Shown one piece after another: positions 1 to 8,421 of a DNA stretch of 47,687 nt (positions within the stretch are counted from its first letter, which is position 1; every line of letters starts with the position of its first letter). This stretch comes from Paracraurococcus ruber (GTDB taxonomy: Bacteria > Pseudomonadota > Alphaproteobacteria > Acetobacterales > Acetobacteraceae). Below the pieces are notes generated by a model, which worked only from the letters and a program-made list of their open reading frames with translations, did no database searches and was not told the DNA's origin. The translations under genes were made by a program, and so were the position numbers. Location: the NCBI RefSeq assembly GCF_004353985.1, contig NZ_SMOA01000019.1:1-47687 (forward strand). The letters are read 5' to 3'.

Positions 1-2559
1 GAAGGCCGGGGCAGCGGCCGCGGCGCCCTGGCCTTTCCCCGTCGCCCGGCCCGGCGGCGCGTCGCCGGCCGGGCCCGCCAGCCGGGCCAGCGCGGCGATC
101 AGCGCCTCCCGCTCGATCGGCTTCGCCAGGTGGGAATCCATGCCGGCGGCGCGGCAGGCGGCGACATCCTCGGGGAAGGCGCCGGCGGTCACCGCCAGGA
201 TCGGGGTGCGCGCGGCCGGCCCCGGCAATTCGCGGATGCGCCGCGTCGCCTCCAGCCCATCCGTCCCGGGCATCATCACGTCCATCAGCACCGCGTCGAA
301 GGGCCGGTCCGCCGCCGCGTCCTGCACCGCCTGCACCGCCTGCTGGCCATCCGCCACGCAGGTCACCCGGTGCCCGGCGCTTTCCAGCAGCGCCCGCGCC
401 ACCGCCAGATTGGCGGGCACGTCGTCCGCCACCAGGATGTTCATCGCCGGCTGCCCGGCCGCCATCGCCGCGGGCGCCGCCGGCACGGCCGCCAGGGCCG
501 GCCGCAGCGGCAACTCCACCCAGAACACCGCGCCGCTGCCGGTGGCGGAGGCCGGGTTCTCCTCGCAGCCGATCCGCCCGCCCATCTGCTCGGCGATGCC
601 GGCGGCGATGGCGAGGCCGAGGCCGCTGCCGCCGGAGGTGCCGCGGTCCAGCTGCACGAAGTCGCCGAAGATCGCCCGGCGCTGGTCGGCCGGCACGCCG
701 GGGCCGCTGTCCCGCACCTCGATCCGCACCGGCACGGTGCCGTCCGCGCCGGCCGGGCCCAGCGCCGCCGCCGCCAGCTCCACCCGGCTGCCGCAGGGGG
801 CGAACCGCACCGCGTTGGACAGCAGGTTCAGCAGCATCTGCCGCAGCCGGGTCTGGTCCAGCTCGGCATGCGCCGGCACGCTGGGCGCCAGCTGCAGCGA
901 CAGGGCGACATCCTTCGCCTCCGCCGCCGGGCGCACCAGGCTGATGCAGTCGCGCAGCAGCCCGGCGACGCCGATGGCGGCCAGCCGCAGCTCCAGCCGC
1001 CCCGCCTCCACCTTCGCCAGGTCCAGCACGTCGTTCGCCACCGCCACGAGGTGCCGGCCCGCCGTCTCCAGCGTCTCGGCGCGCTGCCGCTGGTCGCCGG
1101 ACAGCGCCGGGTCGCGCGCCAGCACCTGCGCCAGGCCCAGCACGCCGTTCAGCGGCGTGCGCAGCTCGTGGCTCATCCGCGCCAGGAAGCGCGACTTCGC
1201 CTCGGTCGCCGCGGCGGCCGCGTCGCGTGCCTTGGCCAGATCCGCCATGGCGTGCTTCAGCGCGGTGATGTCGGTGCGGATGCCCACCGTCCCGCCGGTG
1301 GGCGTGCGGCGTTCCGTCACCAGGATCCAGCGGCCATCCGGCAGCAGCCGCTCCATGCTCGGCTGGTCGTTGCGGTGCCAGGCGGTGACCTGGGCGACGA
1401 AGCCCTCGATATCCTCGCCCGCCTGCGGGTACTGGCCGCGCTTGGCGCCCTCCCGGATGATGTCCTCGAATTTCGCGCCGGGCCGGATGAAGGGCGCGCT
1501 GACGGCATAGAGGTCGCGGTAGCGCTGGTTGCAGATCACCAGCCGGTCCGCGGCGTCGAACATGACGAAGCCGTCGGGCATGGTCTCGATGGCGCTCTCC
1601 AGCAGGCGACGGGCGGTGGCGCGCTCCGCCTCCACCTTCTCCCGCTGCCGCAGCGCCAGGTGCAGCGCGAAGGCCAGGGCGACGACAAGCAGGGTGGAGA
1701 CGCCGGCGACGATGCTCAGGCGCTGCCGATCCTCGCGGTACTCGGCCAGGGCGGCGCTGACCGACAGGCTGGCGACCACGAACAGGTCGCGGTAGAGCAT
1801 CGGCCGCGCCGCGGCGACCACCGGGGTGGTGCCGCTGCGGCTGGTGCCCTGCACGGCGCTGCCATCCGCCGGCATGGTCGCGGCGCTGCGCGGCAGCGGC
1901 CGGCCGATCCAGGTCTCGTCATGCGGCAGGCTGGCCAGCAGCGTGCCGTCCCGCCGCTCGACCGAGATGCGCAGGCCCGGCTGGTCGCCGGCCGGCGCCA
2001 TCATGGTGGTGATGATGGAGACCGGCACCTCCGCCATCGCCACCAGGCCTTCCGCCCCCGGCAGGTCCAGCGCGCGCAGCACGAACAGCGCCCATTCGCC
2101 GGTCAGCGCGTTGCGCGCCGGGCCGGTGACCACCGCGGTGCCCGACTCCCGCGCCTCCGCCATGCGGGCGGGGTCGATCGGCGGCGGCAGGCTGCGGGAG
2201 GCGGCGAGCGCGCTGGCCCAGGGCCGGCCATCCGGCCGCAGGATCACCAGGTCGCGGAAATTGAGGTTCTGGAAGTTGATGTCCCGCAGCATGCGGCTGG
2301 CGGCGGCGCGGTCCACCGCGCCGTCCTGCGCCAGCTGGCCGAGGATGGCGGGCAGCCCGGCCAGCGTCCCGTCCACCGAGAGGAGCTGCCGGTTCGCCGT
2401 GCTCTCCGCCACCTTGGCCACGCGCTGCACCGTCTGCGCCGCGGCCGAGAGCGCGGAGTCGCGCAGCCGGTCCAGCACCAGCGCGGTGCCCAGCAGGATC
2501 AGCAGCAGGATACCGATGCAGCCGAGCGCGATGACCCGGCGGATGCGGTGCGACAGCAC
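1..2559 (-). CDS. Hybrid sensor histidine kinase, partial (runs off left edge)
   Basis: The frame stays open from a GTG at 2559 to the window edge (853 codons), so the C-terminus is missing. Order of parts: a membrane segment at about residues 8-26, a periplasmic Cache-like sensor region, a second membrane segment near 283-303, a PAS domain of the PAS_7 type, a HisKA domain with phospho-acceptor His464 in SHELRTPLNG, an HATPase domain with N-box LLNLLSNAV and DSGPGV, then a receiver domain with phospho-acceptor Asp760 in VLMDVMMPG and conserved Lys in LAKPIE. It would autophosphorylate and pass the phosphate to its own receiver. The GTG lies 2 nt after the stop of the upstream DctP-type binding protein, with GAAGG 10 nt before it inside that gene. 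I infer that the binding protein and kinase act together. No partner regulator is visible, and an Hpt domain could lie beyond the edge. Confidence 0.88.
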   Translation of the reverse strand, partial: MLSHRIRRVIALGCIGILLLILLGTALVLDRLRDSALSAAAQTVQRVAKVAESTANRQLLSVDGTLAGLPAILGQLAQDGAVDRAAASRMLRDINFQNLNFRDLVILRPDGRPWASALAASRSLPPPIDPARMAEARESGTAVVTGPARNALTGEWALFVLRALDLPGAEGLVAMAEVPVSIITTMMAPAGDQPGLRISVERRDGTLLASLPHDETWIGRPLPRSAATMPADGSAVQGTSRSGTTPVVAAARPMLYRDLFVVASLSVSAALAEYREDRQRLSIVAGVSTLLVVALAFALHLALRQREKVEAERATARRLLESAIETMPDGFVMFDAADRLVICNQRYRDLYAVSAPFIRPGAKFEDIIREGAKRGQYPQAGEDIEGFVAQVTAWHRNDQPSMERLLPDGRWILVTERRTPTGGTVGIRTDITALKHAMADLAKARDAAAAATEAKSRFLARMSHELRTPLNGVLGLAQVLARDPALSGDQRQRAETLETAGRHLVAVANDVLDLAKVEAGRLELRLAAIGVAGLLRDCISLVRPAAEAKDVALSLQLAPSVPAHAELDQTRLRQMLLNLLSNAVRFAPCGSRVELAAAALGPAGADGTVPVRIEVRDSGPGVPADQRRAIFGDFVQLDRGTSGGSGLGLAIAAGIAEQMGGRIGCEENPASATGSGAVFWVELPLRPALAAVPAAPAAMAAGQPAMNILVADDVPANLAVARALLESAGHRVTCVADGQQAVQAVQDAAADRPFDAVLMDVMMPGTDGLEATRRIRELPGPAARTPILAVTAGAFPEDVAACRAAGMDSHLAKPIEREALIAALARLAGPAGDAPPGRATGKGQGAAAAAPAF

Positions 2560-2561
2560 GG

Positions 2562-3659
2562 TCAGTCGGCCTTCGCCGGCAGGTTGCGGACGCCGCCGAT
2601 GATGCGGTTCCAGGTCTCGGCGCAATCGGCGCCGCAGCGCTGCACCCAGGCGGGCAGCACCACCTCCCCCAGCAGCTGGTGCCGGCGCGCCTGTTCCTGC
2701 GGCCGGTCCTCGACGACGATCATGCGGCCGCGCGCGCCGCCGACGCAGGTGGGCCGGCCGGCATTGCAGGCCAAGCCGTCCTCCGTCTCCTGCTCGGCCG
2801 CATGCCAGATGGTGTCCTGCAATTCGGCCAGGCCGGCGGCCAGGGCGGTGCGGATATCCTCGGGCAGCGCCGCCCAGGCCCGCTGGTTCGCCCCGAAGAT
2901 GGACACGCCCCAGCTGATCGCGACGCGCGAGACATGCGACGTCACCTCCTGCAGGCCGATGGCGTTGCCCGACAGCGCGCCGGTGACCGCGCATTGCACG
3001 ACGCCGGCGCGGATCGCCGTCACGATCTCGGCGAAGGGGGTCACGACCGGCGTCGCCCCCAGCGCCGTCACCAGCTCCGCCTGCCCGACCGAGGAGACGC
3101 GGACGCGCCGCCCCGCCAGGTCGTTCAGCCCGGCGAAGGGCTGGCGGCAGAAGGTCACCTGCGCCGGGTAGGTGTACACGGCCAGCAGCCGGATGCCGTA
3201 GCGCTCGCGCAGCAGCGCCTCCAGCCGCGGCCGCCAGAGCTGCTCGGTCCGCCGCAGGGTGGCGATGTCGGGGTTCAGCAGCGGCAGGTCGATCGCGTTC
3301 AGCTCCGGTTCGTCCGCCGCGGCGAGGCCGAGCAGGACCGTGCCGAAGGACACGACGCCAAGGCGCATGAGCTGCAGCATCTCCTGCCCGCGGATGCCGA
3401 TGCGGTCGAAGGGCGCCACCTCCGCCCGGAGCCTTCCCTGGGTCAGCACCGGCACCCGTTCGGTCCAGAAGGGCGCCTCGTAGCGGACATACTGGCTGAT
3501 GGAGGCAAGGCCGCCGAGCACGCGGATCTCGATCGGCGGCGGGTCGGCGGCGGCCGCCCCGCGCGGCCCGGCGAGCAGGAGGAGGAGGAGGGCCAGGGCG
3601 ACGCGCAGGACCCGGCGGCGCGGCGCGGGCGGCGGGCGGTCGGCGGGCGGTGCGGTCAT
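2562..3659 (-). CDS. DctP-type (TRAP-like) periplasmic solute-binding protein
   Basis: 365 residues with an arginine-rich n-region and a leucine-rich signal peptide ending around AAAADPP (residues 17-40). The mature part has the DctP pattern: an early LRAEVAPF segment, LNDLAGRRVRV near the middle, then a segment (TALGATPVVTPFAEIVTAI) that matches the conserved helix of TRAP binding proteins, which usually reads G-A-x-P-V-x-x-x-x-x-E-x-x-x-A-L. Four cysteines lie in the C-terminal third. TRAP receptors normally sit beside DctQ/DctM permease genes, but none is present. Instead a hybrid kinase gene follows after 2 nt. This suggests, by inference, a sensory role in which the loaded receptor signals through the kinase. 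The alternative is an orphan transporter receptor whose permease lies elsewhere. Start chosen for the signal peptide; the nearest SD-like GAGGG is about 10 nt upstream. Confidence 0.78.
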   Translation of the reverse strand: MTAPPADRPPPAPRRRVLRVALALLLLLLAGPRGAAAADPPPIEIRVLGGLASISQYVRYEAPFWTERVPVLTQGRLRAEVAPFDRIGIRGQEMLQLMRLGVVSFGTVLLGLAAADEPELNAIDLPLLNPDIATLRRTEQLWRPRLEALLRERYGIRLLAVYTYPAQVTFCRQPFAGLNDLAGRRVRVSSVGQAELVTALGATPVVTPFAEIVTAIRAGVVQCAVTGALSGNAIGLQEVTSHVSRVAISWGVSIFGANQRAWAALPEDIRTALAAGLAELQDTIWHAAEQETEDGLACNAGRPTCVGGARGRMIVVEDRPQEQARRHQLLGEVVLPAWVQRCGADCAETWNRIIGGVRNLPAKAD

Positions 3660-3870
3660 GCGGGTGCGGCCCTCGGCGGTCGGTGGCGTCCGGGCGCGGC
3701 CCTGCAGCCTGCCGCGCGCCGTCCCTGCCGCCCCACATCTAGCGGTTGCCGACCGGCTTGGCAGCCACCCGCGTCGCGCCGGCGCCGATGGGGGGCAGGC
3801 GGCCTCAGGGCTCCTCGCGGGAAAGGATTGCCGTCTTCCTTACGGGGGCGGCCCCCCCCCGGGGCCGCCC
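3660..3870. other. Intergenic, 211 nt
   Basis: Lies between the DctP-type gene (its upstream side) and the end of the Bug-type gene, both minus strand. It should hold the promoter of the DctP/kinase pair. I cannot pick out a convincing -35/-10 pair. It contains most of the hairpin at 3845-3871. Confidence 0.5.
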
Positions 3871-3871
3871 C
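3845..3871 (-). terminator. GC hairpin at the end of the Bug-type gene
   Basis: A perfect 11-bp inverted repeat, GGGGCGGCCCC (3845-3855) and GGGGCCGCCCC (3861-3871), with a five-C loop, touching the TAG stop of the upstream minus-strand gene. No T-run follows on the minus strand, so intrinsic termination is uncertain. It may instead protect the 3' end of the transcript. Confidence 0.4.
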
Positions 3872-4848
3872 TAGGGCTCCAGCCGGACGCCGGTGCGGGC
3901 CACCACGTCGCGGTACTTCGCGACCTCCCTCTGGATGAACGCCCGCGCCTCCGGCAGGCCGTTCGGGCCGCGCCAGGCATCATGGCCGGCGGCCAGCAGG
4001 CGGTCGCGCAGCGCATCCTCGTTCAGGCTGGCGACCAGGGCGCGGTTCACCGCCTCGGCCGCCGCGGCGGGCATGGCGGGCGGGCCGACCAGGATGAACC
4101 AGGTGTCGAAGTCGAAGCCGGGCACCCCGCTCTCGGCCAGGGTCGGCAGGTCCGGCCAGGTCGGGAAGCGGCGCTGGCCGGTGACCGCCACCGGCCGCAC
4201 CAGCCCGTCCCGCATCATCGCGTTGGCCGAGGCGAGGGCGGCGATGCCGAACTGCGCCTCCCCCGTATGGATGCTCTGCAGCATCTGCGCGCCGCTGCGA
4301 TAGGGCACATGGACGAAGCGGGTGCCGAGATGCTGCGCCAGCATCTCGGAGGCCAGGTGCAGCACGCCGCCGACGCCCGAGGTGGCGTAGGTGACGCTTT
4401 CGGGCGGGGCGCGGCGCAGCGCCTGCACCGTCTCCGCCGCATTGCTGCCGGGGAAGCGGTTGGTCACCACCAGCACCAGCGGCGGGGCGCCGATCAGGCC
4501 GAGATGGGTGAAATCCGCCACCGGGTCGTAGCGGTTCCAGCCGGCGATGGCGTTGGGCGCGATGGCGTGCGACCCGGTTTCCGCCACCATGATGGTGAAG
4601 CCGTCCGGCGGCTGCCGGCGCAGCCATTCGCTGGCGATGGCGCCGGCGGCGCCGGGCCGGTTCTCCACCACCATGCGCGTCCCGGCGCCGAGATGCGCCG
4701 GCATCCGGTCCGCCAGGAGCCGCGCCGCGATGTCGGTGGACCCGCCCGGGGCATAGCCGGTGACGAGGGTGACGGGGCGTTCGGCGAAATTCTGCGCCCG
4801 CGCGGCAATGGGCACGAGCGACGCGGCAAGCAGCGCGCGGCGTTGCAT
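3871..4848 (-). CDS. Bug/TctC-family tripartite tricarboxylate transporter substrate-binding protein
   Basis: 325 residues. A short signal peptide (MQRRALLAASLVPIAARAQ) is followed by the Bug hallmark RPVTLVTGYAPGGSTDIAAR, then VVENRPGAAGAIA, YATSGVGGVLHLASEM and PTLAESGVPGFDFDTWF, all classic for this family. These periplasmic receptors bind carboxylates or amides for TctAB-type permeases. No tctA or tctB is nearby, which is common because the receptors greatly outnumber the permeases in beta- and alphaproteobacteria. The start at 4848 has GGGAGGA six nt upstream. The same frame stays open further upstream into the oxygenase gene, but that is an artefact of high GC. It shares orientation with the upstream oxygenase (134-nt gap), so the receptor may deliver a substrate related to that enzyme; this is inference. 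Confidence 0.9.
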   Translation of the reverse strand: MQRRALLAASLVPIAARAQNFAERPVTLVTGYAPGGSTDIAARLLADRMPAHLGAGTRMVVENRPGAAGAIASEWLRRQPPDGFTIMVAETGSHAIAPNAIAGWNRYDPVADFTHLGLIGAPPLVLVVTNRFPGSNAAETVQALRRAPPESVTYATSGVGGVLHLASEMLAQHLGTRFVHVPYRSGAQMLQSIHTGEAQFGIAALASANAMMRDGLVRPVAVTGQRRFPTWPDLPTLAESGVPGFDFDTWFILVGPPAMPAAAAEAVNRALVASLNEDALRDRLLAAGHDAWRGPNGLPEARAFIQREVAKYRDVVARTGVRLEP

Positions 4849-4982
4849 GGGCTTCCTCCCTGGCACTGGTTGGCGCCAAGGAAACACGGCTTCCGCGTGC
4901 CGGGAAAGGCTCTGCCTTCCCCGAACCTCGGCGGCAGTGCCGCCGACCCGCCAGCGGCCGGAAGGCCCCCGGGATCCCCGGG

Positions 4983-5981
4983 TCAGGCGCCCTGCAGCGC
5001 CACGCCGGCGGCCGAGCGGCCGCGCTGGTCGTAATTGGCGCCCGAGTATTCCGTCATGAATTCCAGGTAGGTGAAGGGCGGGTAGCGCGGCGGGTTGTCG
5101 GCCGTGACGCAGGTGGGGATGGGCGCCATCACCGCGTCGTAGTCGCAATCCATGAAGAAGGGGATGGCATAGCGTTCCTGGCCCGAGCGGTTCGTCACGC
5201 GGTGCGGCGTCGCCAGGAAGGCGTGGTTGGTCCAGCGCCGCAGCATCATCCCGCCATTGACCAGGAAATGCCCGTCCAGCGCCGGCGCGTCGATCCAGCG
5301 GGCATCCGGCAGGCGGATGGACAGGCCCGGCACCTTGTTCTGCGCCAGGATGGTCATGAAGGACGTGTCGGCATGCGGCGCCAGGCCCCATTCATCGGCC
5401 GGGGCGGTCGGTTCCTGCTGCGGGTAGTGGGTCATGCGCAGGGTGAACATCGGCTCGCGGAACTTGTCGTCGAACCAGTCATGCGGCAGGCCGAGCGCCG
5501 CCGCGTAGATCGGCACCAGCCGCCGGCCCAGCCCCTCCATCGCCGCGATGTAGTCCAGCGCCACGTCGCGGAAGCCCGGCAGGTCGGCGGGCCACTGGTT
5601 GGCCGGGCGGAAGCGCTTGCCCGCCAGCACGTCCGGATGGTCCGGCGGCAATTCCCGCTTGAAGAATACCGCCTCGTTCGCATTCGGCTTCTTGACGCCG
5701 TCCACGGCGTTCATGCGCGAGGTATTGCCGCGCATCGGCAGGTAGCCCTGGTTGTGGACGCTGAAGGGCATGGCCAGCTTGGCGTCCAGCGGCTGCGCAT
5801 GGAAGCGCGCGGCGGCGGCGAAGGCGGCCTCCACCAGCGCATCCGGCACGCCGGTGTTGCGGATGAAGTAGAACCCCACCCCGGTGAAGGCGCGGTACAA
5901 TTGCGGCCCCAGCCGGTCCAGTGCATCCCGTTCCCCGCGCAGCAGCGGGGCGAGGTCGAGGACGGGGATCTCGTCGGCCAT
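4983..5981 (-). CDS. Isopenicillin-N-synthase-like 2-oxoglutarate/Fe(II) oxygenase
   Basis: 332 residues. The N-terminal non-haem dioxygenase domain starts IPVLDLAPLLRG. The double-stranded beta-helix carries the iron triad His203-Asp205 (in APHADTSFMTIL) and His260 (in ATPHRVTN), and Arg270 in ERYAIPFF fits the 2-oxoglutarate-binding RxS-type position. The family hydroxylates or desaturates small molecules; the substrate cannot be read from sequence. The ATG at 5981 was chosen because AGGGAGG sits about 7 nt upstream and the fold begins immediately. A longer open frame to 6125 would overlap the divergent exporter gene and adds only arginine/alanine-rich sequence. Divergent from the ABC exporter, with 115 nt between starts. 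Confidence 0.88.
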   Translation of the reverse strand: MADEIPVLDLAPLLRGERDALDRLGPQLYRAFTGVGFYFIRNTGVPDALVEAAFAAAARFHAQPLDAKLAMPFSVHNQGYLPMRGNTSRMNAVDGVKKPNANEAVFFKRELPPDHPDVLAGKRFRPANQWPADLPGFRDVALDYIAAMEGLGRRLVPIYAAALGLPHDWFDDKFREPMFTLRMTHYPQQEPTAPADEWGLAPHADTSFMTILAQNKVPGLSIRLPDARWIDAPALDGHFLVNGGMMLRRWTNHAFLATPHRVTNRSGQERYAIPFFMDCDYDAVMAPIPTCVTADNPPRYPPFTYLEFMTEYSGANYDQRGRSAAGVALQGA

Positions 5982-6096
5982 TCGCAGCCTCCCTGGCATC
6001 GCAAGGCGCCAGCCTATGCCTGCGCCAGGGGCGTGCAAACCCCGCGCCAACCGGCCTTGTTGCGGCGGCCGGGCGCGCGGCGCAGTCTCGGCCGGC

Positions 6097-7860
6097 ATGA
6101 CCGCTGCCGCCCCGCCCGCCCGCATCGCCGCCCTGCGCCGGCTGCTGCCCTATCTCCGCCCCTATCGCGGCCGCGCGCTGCTGGCCGCCCTGGCGCTGCT
6201 GCTGGCCGCCGGCCTCGTCCTCGGCCTCGGCCAGGGCGTGCGCCACCTCGTGGACGAGGGCTTCGCCGCCGGCAGCGCCGCGGCGCTGGACCGCACCGCG
6301 CTGGTGCTGTTCGGCGTGGTGGCGGCCCTGGCCGTCGCCACCTGCACCCGCTTCTGGCTGGTCTCCTGGCTGGGGGAGCGGGTGGCCGGCGATGTCCGCC
6401 GCGACGTCTTCGACCATGTCCTCTCCCTCTCCCCCGCCTGGTTCGAGACGGCGCGGACCGGCGACATCCTGTCCCGCCTGACCGCCGACGTGACGCTGCT
6501 GCAGGCGCTGATCGGCTCCGCCGTCTCGCAGGGGCTGCGCAACGTCCTGACCGGCGCCGGCGCCTTCGGCATGCTGCTGGTCACCAGCCCGAAGCTGGCC
6601 GGCATCGTCGCCCTGGTGGTGCCGCTGGTGGTCGCGCCGCTGGTGCTGTTCGGCCGGCGGGAGAAGCGGCTGTCCCGCGCCGCGCAGGAGCGCATCGCCG
6701 ACTTGGGCGACACGGCGGAGGAGGCGATTGCCGGGCTGCGGACCGTGCAGGCCTATACGCATGAGCCGCTGGACCGGCAGCGCTTCGCCGCGCGGGTCGA
6801 GGAGTCGGTCGCCGCGGCGGTGCGGCGGATCAACAGCCGGTCCCTGCTGATCCTGCTGGTCATCCTGCTGGGCTTCGGCGCCATCACCTTCAGCCTCTGG
6901 GTCGGCGGGCGGGACGTGGTGGCGGGGCGGATGACCGGCGGGGAGCTGGCGGCCTTCGTGCTCTACGCCGTCATGCTGGCCAGTTCCGGCGCCTCGCTCA
7001 GCGAGGTCTGGGGCGAGATCCAGCGCGCCGCGGGCGCCGCCGAGCGCATCTTCGACCTGCTGGCGGTGCGGCCGGGCATCGCCGCCCCCGCCGCGCCGGC
7101 GCTGCTGCCCGCGCCCGCCCGCGGCCGCATCGGCTTCGAGGCCGTGACCTTCGAATACCCGACGCGGCCCGGGCAGTCGGCGCTGCATGAATTCTCCCTG
7201 GCGGTGGAGCCGGGGGAGACGGTGGCGCTGGTCGGCCCCTCCGGCGCCGGCAAGACCACGGTGCTGCAATTGCTGCTGCGCTTCTACGACCCGCAGGCGG
7301 GGCGGGTGACGCTGGACGGCGTGGATATCCGCCGCGTCGATCCGGCTTCGCTGCGGGCCAGGCTGGGCCTGGTGCCGCAGGACCCGGTGGTGTTCAGCGC
7401 CGATGCCTTCGAGAATATCCGCTTCGGCCGCCCGGGGGCGAGCGATGCCGAGGTGCGCGCGGCGGCCGAGGCGGCGCAGGCCGCCGGCTTCCTCGACGCG
7501 CTGCCGCAGGGGTTCTCCACCTTCCTCGGCACCAAGGGCGTGATGCTGTCGGGCGGGCAGCGGCAGCGCCTGGCGATCGCCCGCGCCATCCTGCGCGACC
7601 CGGCGGTGCTGCTGCTGGACGAGGCGACCAGCGCGCTGGATGCCGAGAGCGAGCAGGCGGTGCAGCAGGCGCTGGCGGTCGCCTCCCGCGGCCGGACGAC
7701 GCTGGTGGTGGCGCACCGGCTGGCGACGGTGCGGCGCGCCGACCGCATCGTGGTGATGGAGGGCGGGCGCATCGTGGCGACGGGCACGCATGAGTCGCTA
7801 GTGCGCGCCGGCGGGCTCTATGGAAGGCTGGCGGCGCTGCAGTTCGGCGAGGCGGCGTAG
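6097..7860 (+). CDS. ABC exporter half-transporter, ABCB/MsbA type
   Basis: 587 residues. An N-terminal six-helix membrane domain (about 25-320) is followed by a nucleotide-binding domain with Walker A GPSGAGKTT (from residue 380), Q-loop VPQDPVVFSADAFENI, signature LSGGQ (484-488), Walker B AVLLLDEATSALD and the H-loop in VVAHRLATV. It should work as a homodimer exporting lipids or hydrophobic compounds. The family includes MsbA and several drug exporters, and similar proteins are common in Rhodospirillales. The ATG at 6097 was chosen because the membrane domain begins straight after; upstream open frame runs into the divergent oxygenase. No partner half-transporter is adjacent. Substrate unknown. 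Confidence 0.9.
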   Translation: MTAAAPPARIAALRRLLPYLRPYRGRALLAALALLLAAGLVLGLGQGVRHLVDEGFAAGSAAALDRTALVLFGVVAALAVATCTRFWLVSWLGERVAGDVRRDVFDHVLSLSPAWFETARTGDILSRLTADVTLLQALIGSAVSQGLRNVLTGAGAFGMLLVTSPKLAGIVALVVPLVVAPLVLFGRREKRLSRAAQERIADLGDTAEEAIAGLRTVQAYTHEPLDRQRFAARVEESVAAAVRRINSRSLLILLVILLGFGAITFSLWVGGRDVVAGRMTGGELAAFVLYAVMLASSGASLSEVWGEIQRAAGAAERIFDLLAVRPGIAAPAAPALLPAPARGRIGFEAVTFEYPTRPGQSALHEFSLAVEPGETVALVGPSGAGKTTVLQLLLRFYDPQAGRVTLDGVDIRRVDPASLRARLGLVPQDPVVFSADAFENIRFGRPGASDAEVRAAAEAAQAAGFLDALPQGFSTFLGTKGVMLSGGQRQRLAIARAILRDPAVLLLDEATSALDAESEQAVQQALAVASRGRTTLVVAHRLATVRRADRIVVMEGGRIVATGTHESLVRAGGLYGRLAALQFGEAA

Positions 7861-7942
7861 GGCGGCCCGCGGCGGAGGGCAACGCCGCCCTGCCGGTCAC
7901 GGCCCGGATCGGCCTGCCTGGCCCGTCGCGCGCACCGGCCGC

Positions 7943-8416
7943 TCAGGCCGGCGGCCCATCCGCCCGGGCCAGGTGGCTGTTCTGGTAGCGCGGGTCGTCC
8001 GTCACCTCCCGCCCCGCCCAGCCGGGCAGCGTGACCGGCGTCTCGGCGCCGGGCAGTTCCACCTCCGCCAGCACCAGGCCGGCGAGATGGCCGGCGAACT
8101 CGTCCACCTCCCAGACCAGGCCGGCATGCGCGACGCGGCTGCGCGTCTTGTCGATCACCGGCGGGGCGCAGAGCGTCGCCAGCATCGCCTCGGCATCCGC
8201 CGCCGGGATGGCGTATTCGTATTCGGCCCGGGCCAGCAGGCCCGGTCCCTTGATCGTGAGGAAGCCGTGGTCGCCGGCCAGGCGCACCCGCACCACCGGC
8301 GCCGCCGGCCCGCCATGCGCCAGGTAGCCCTGCCGCAGCCGCAGGCCGGGCCCCAGCGCCGCGTCGCGCCAGCCCTCCCCGGCGACCAGGAATTTCCGCT
8401 CGATCTCCGTGCCCAT
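7943..8416 (-). CDS. CYTH-domain protein (triphosphate-tunnel metalloenzyme)
   Basis: 157 residues covering a whole CYTH domain. The diagnostic ExExK motif is EIERK at residues 4-8. Later tunnel residues include RLRQGY, VRVRLAG, TIKGPG, ARAEYEYAI, DKTRSRV, WEVDEFAG and AEVELP. Members hydrolyse inorganic triphosphate or, less often, make cAMP. Short bacterial proteins of this size are usually tripolyphosphatases. The gene starts 5 nt after the stop of the hydrolase gene upstream, so the two form an operon. Confidence 0.88.
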   Translation of the reverse strand: MGTEIERKFLVAGEGWRDAALGPGLRLRQGYLAHGGPAAPVVRVRLAGDHGFLTIKGPGLLARAEYEYAIPAADAEAMLATLCAPPVIDKTRSRVAHAGLVWEVDEFAGHLAGLVLAEVELPGAETPVTLPGWAGREVTDDPRYQNSHLARADGPPA

Positions 8417-8421
8417 CGGCG

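Noticed and set aside
130..3171. A 1013-codon plus-strand open frame over the hybrid kinase
   Set aside because: Its translation is low-complexity Arg/Ala/Gly/His with no fold motifs, while the minus strand holds a complete kinase and receiver. An effect of high GC content.
3871..5391. A longer Bug-type protein fused to upstream coding sequence
   Set aside because: The frame continues upstream only because stops are rare. The real start at 4848 has a signal peptide and GGGAGGA, and the upstream stretch is the oxygenase in another frame.
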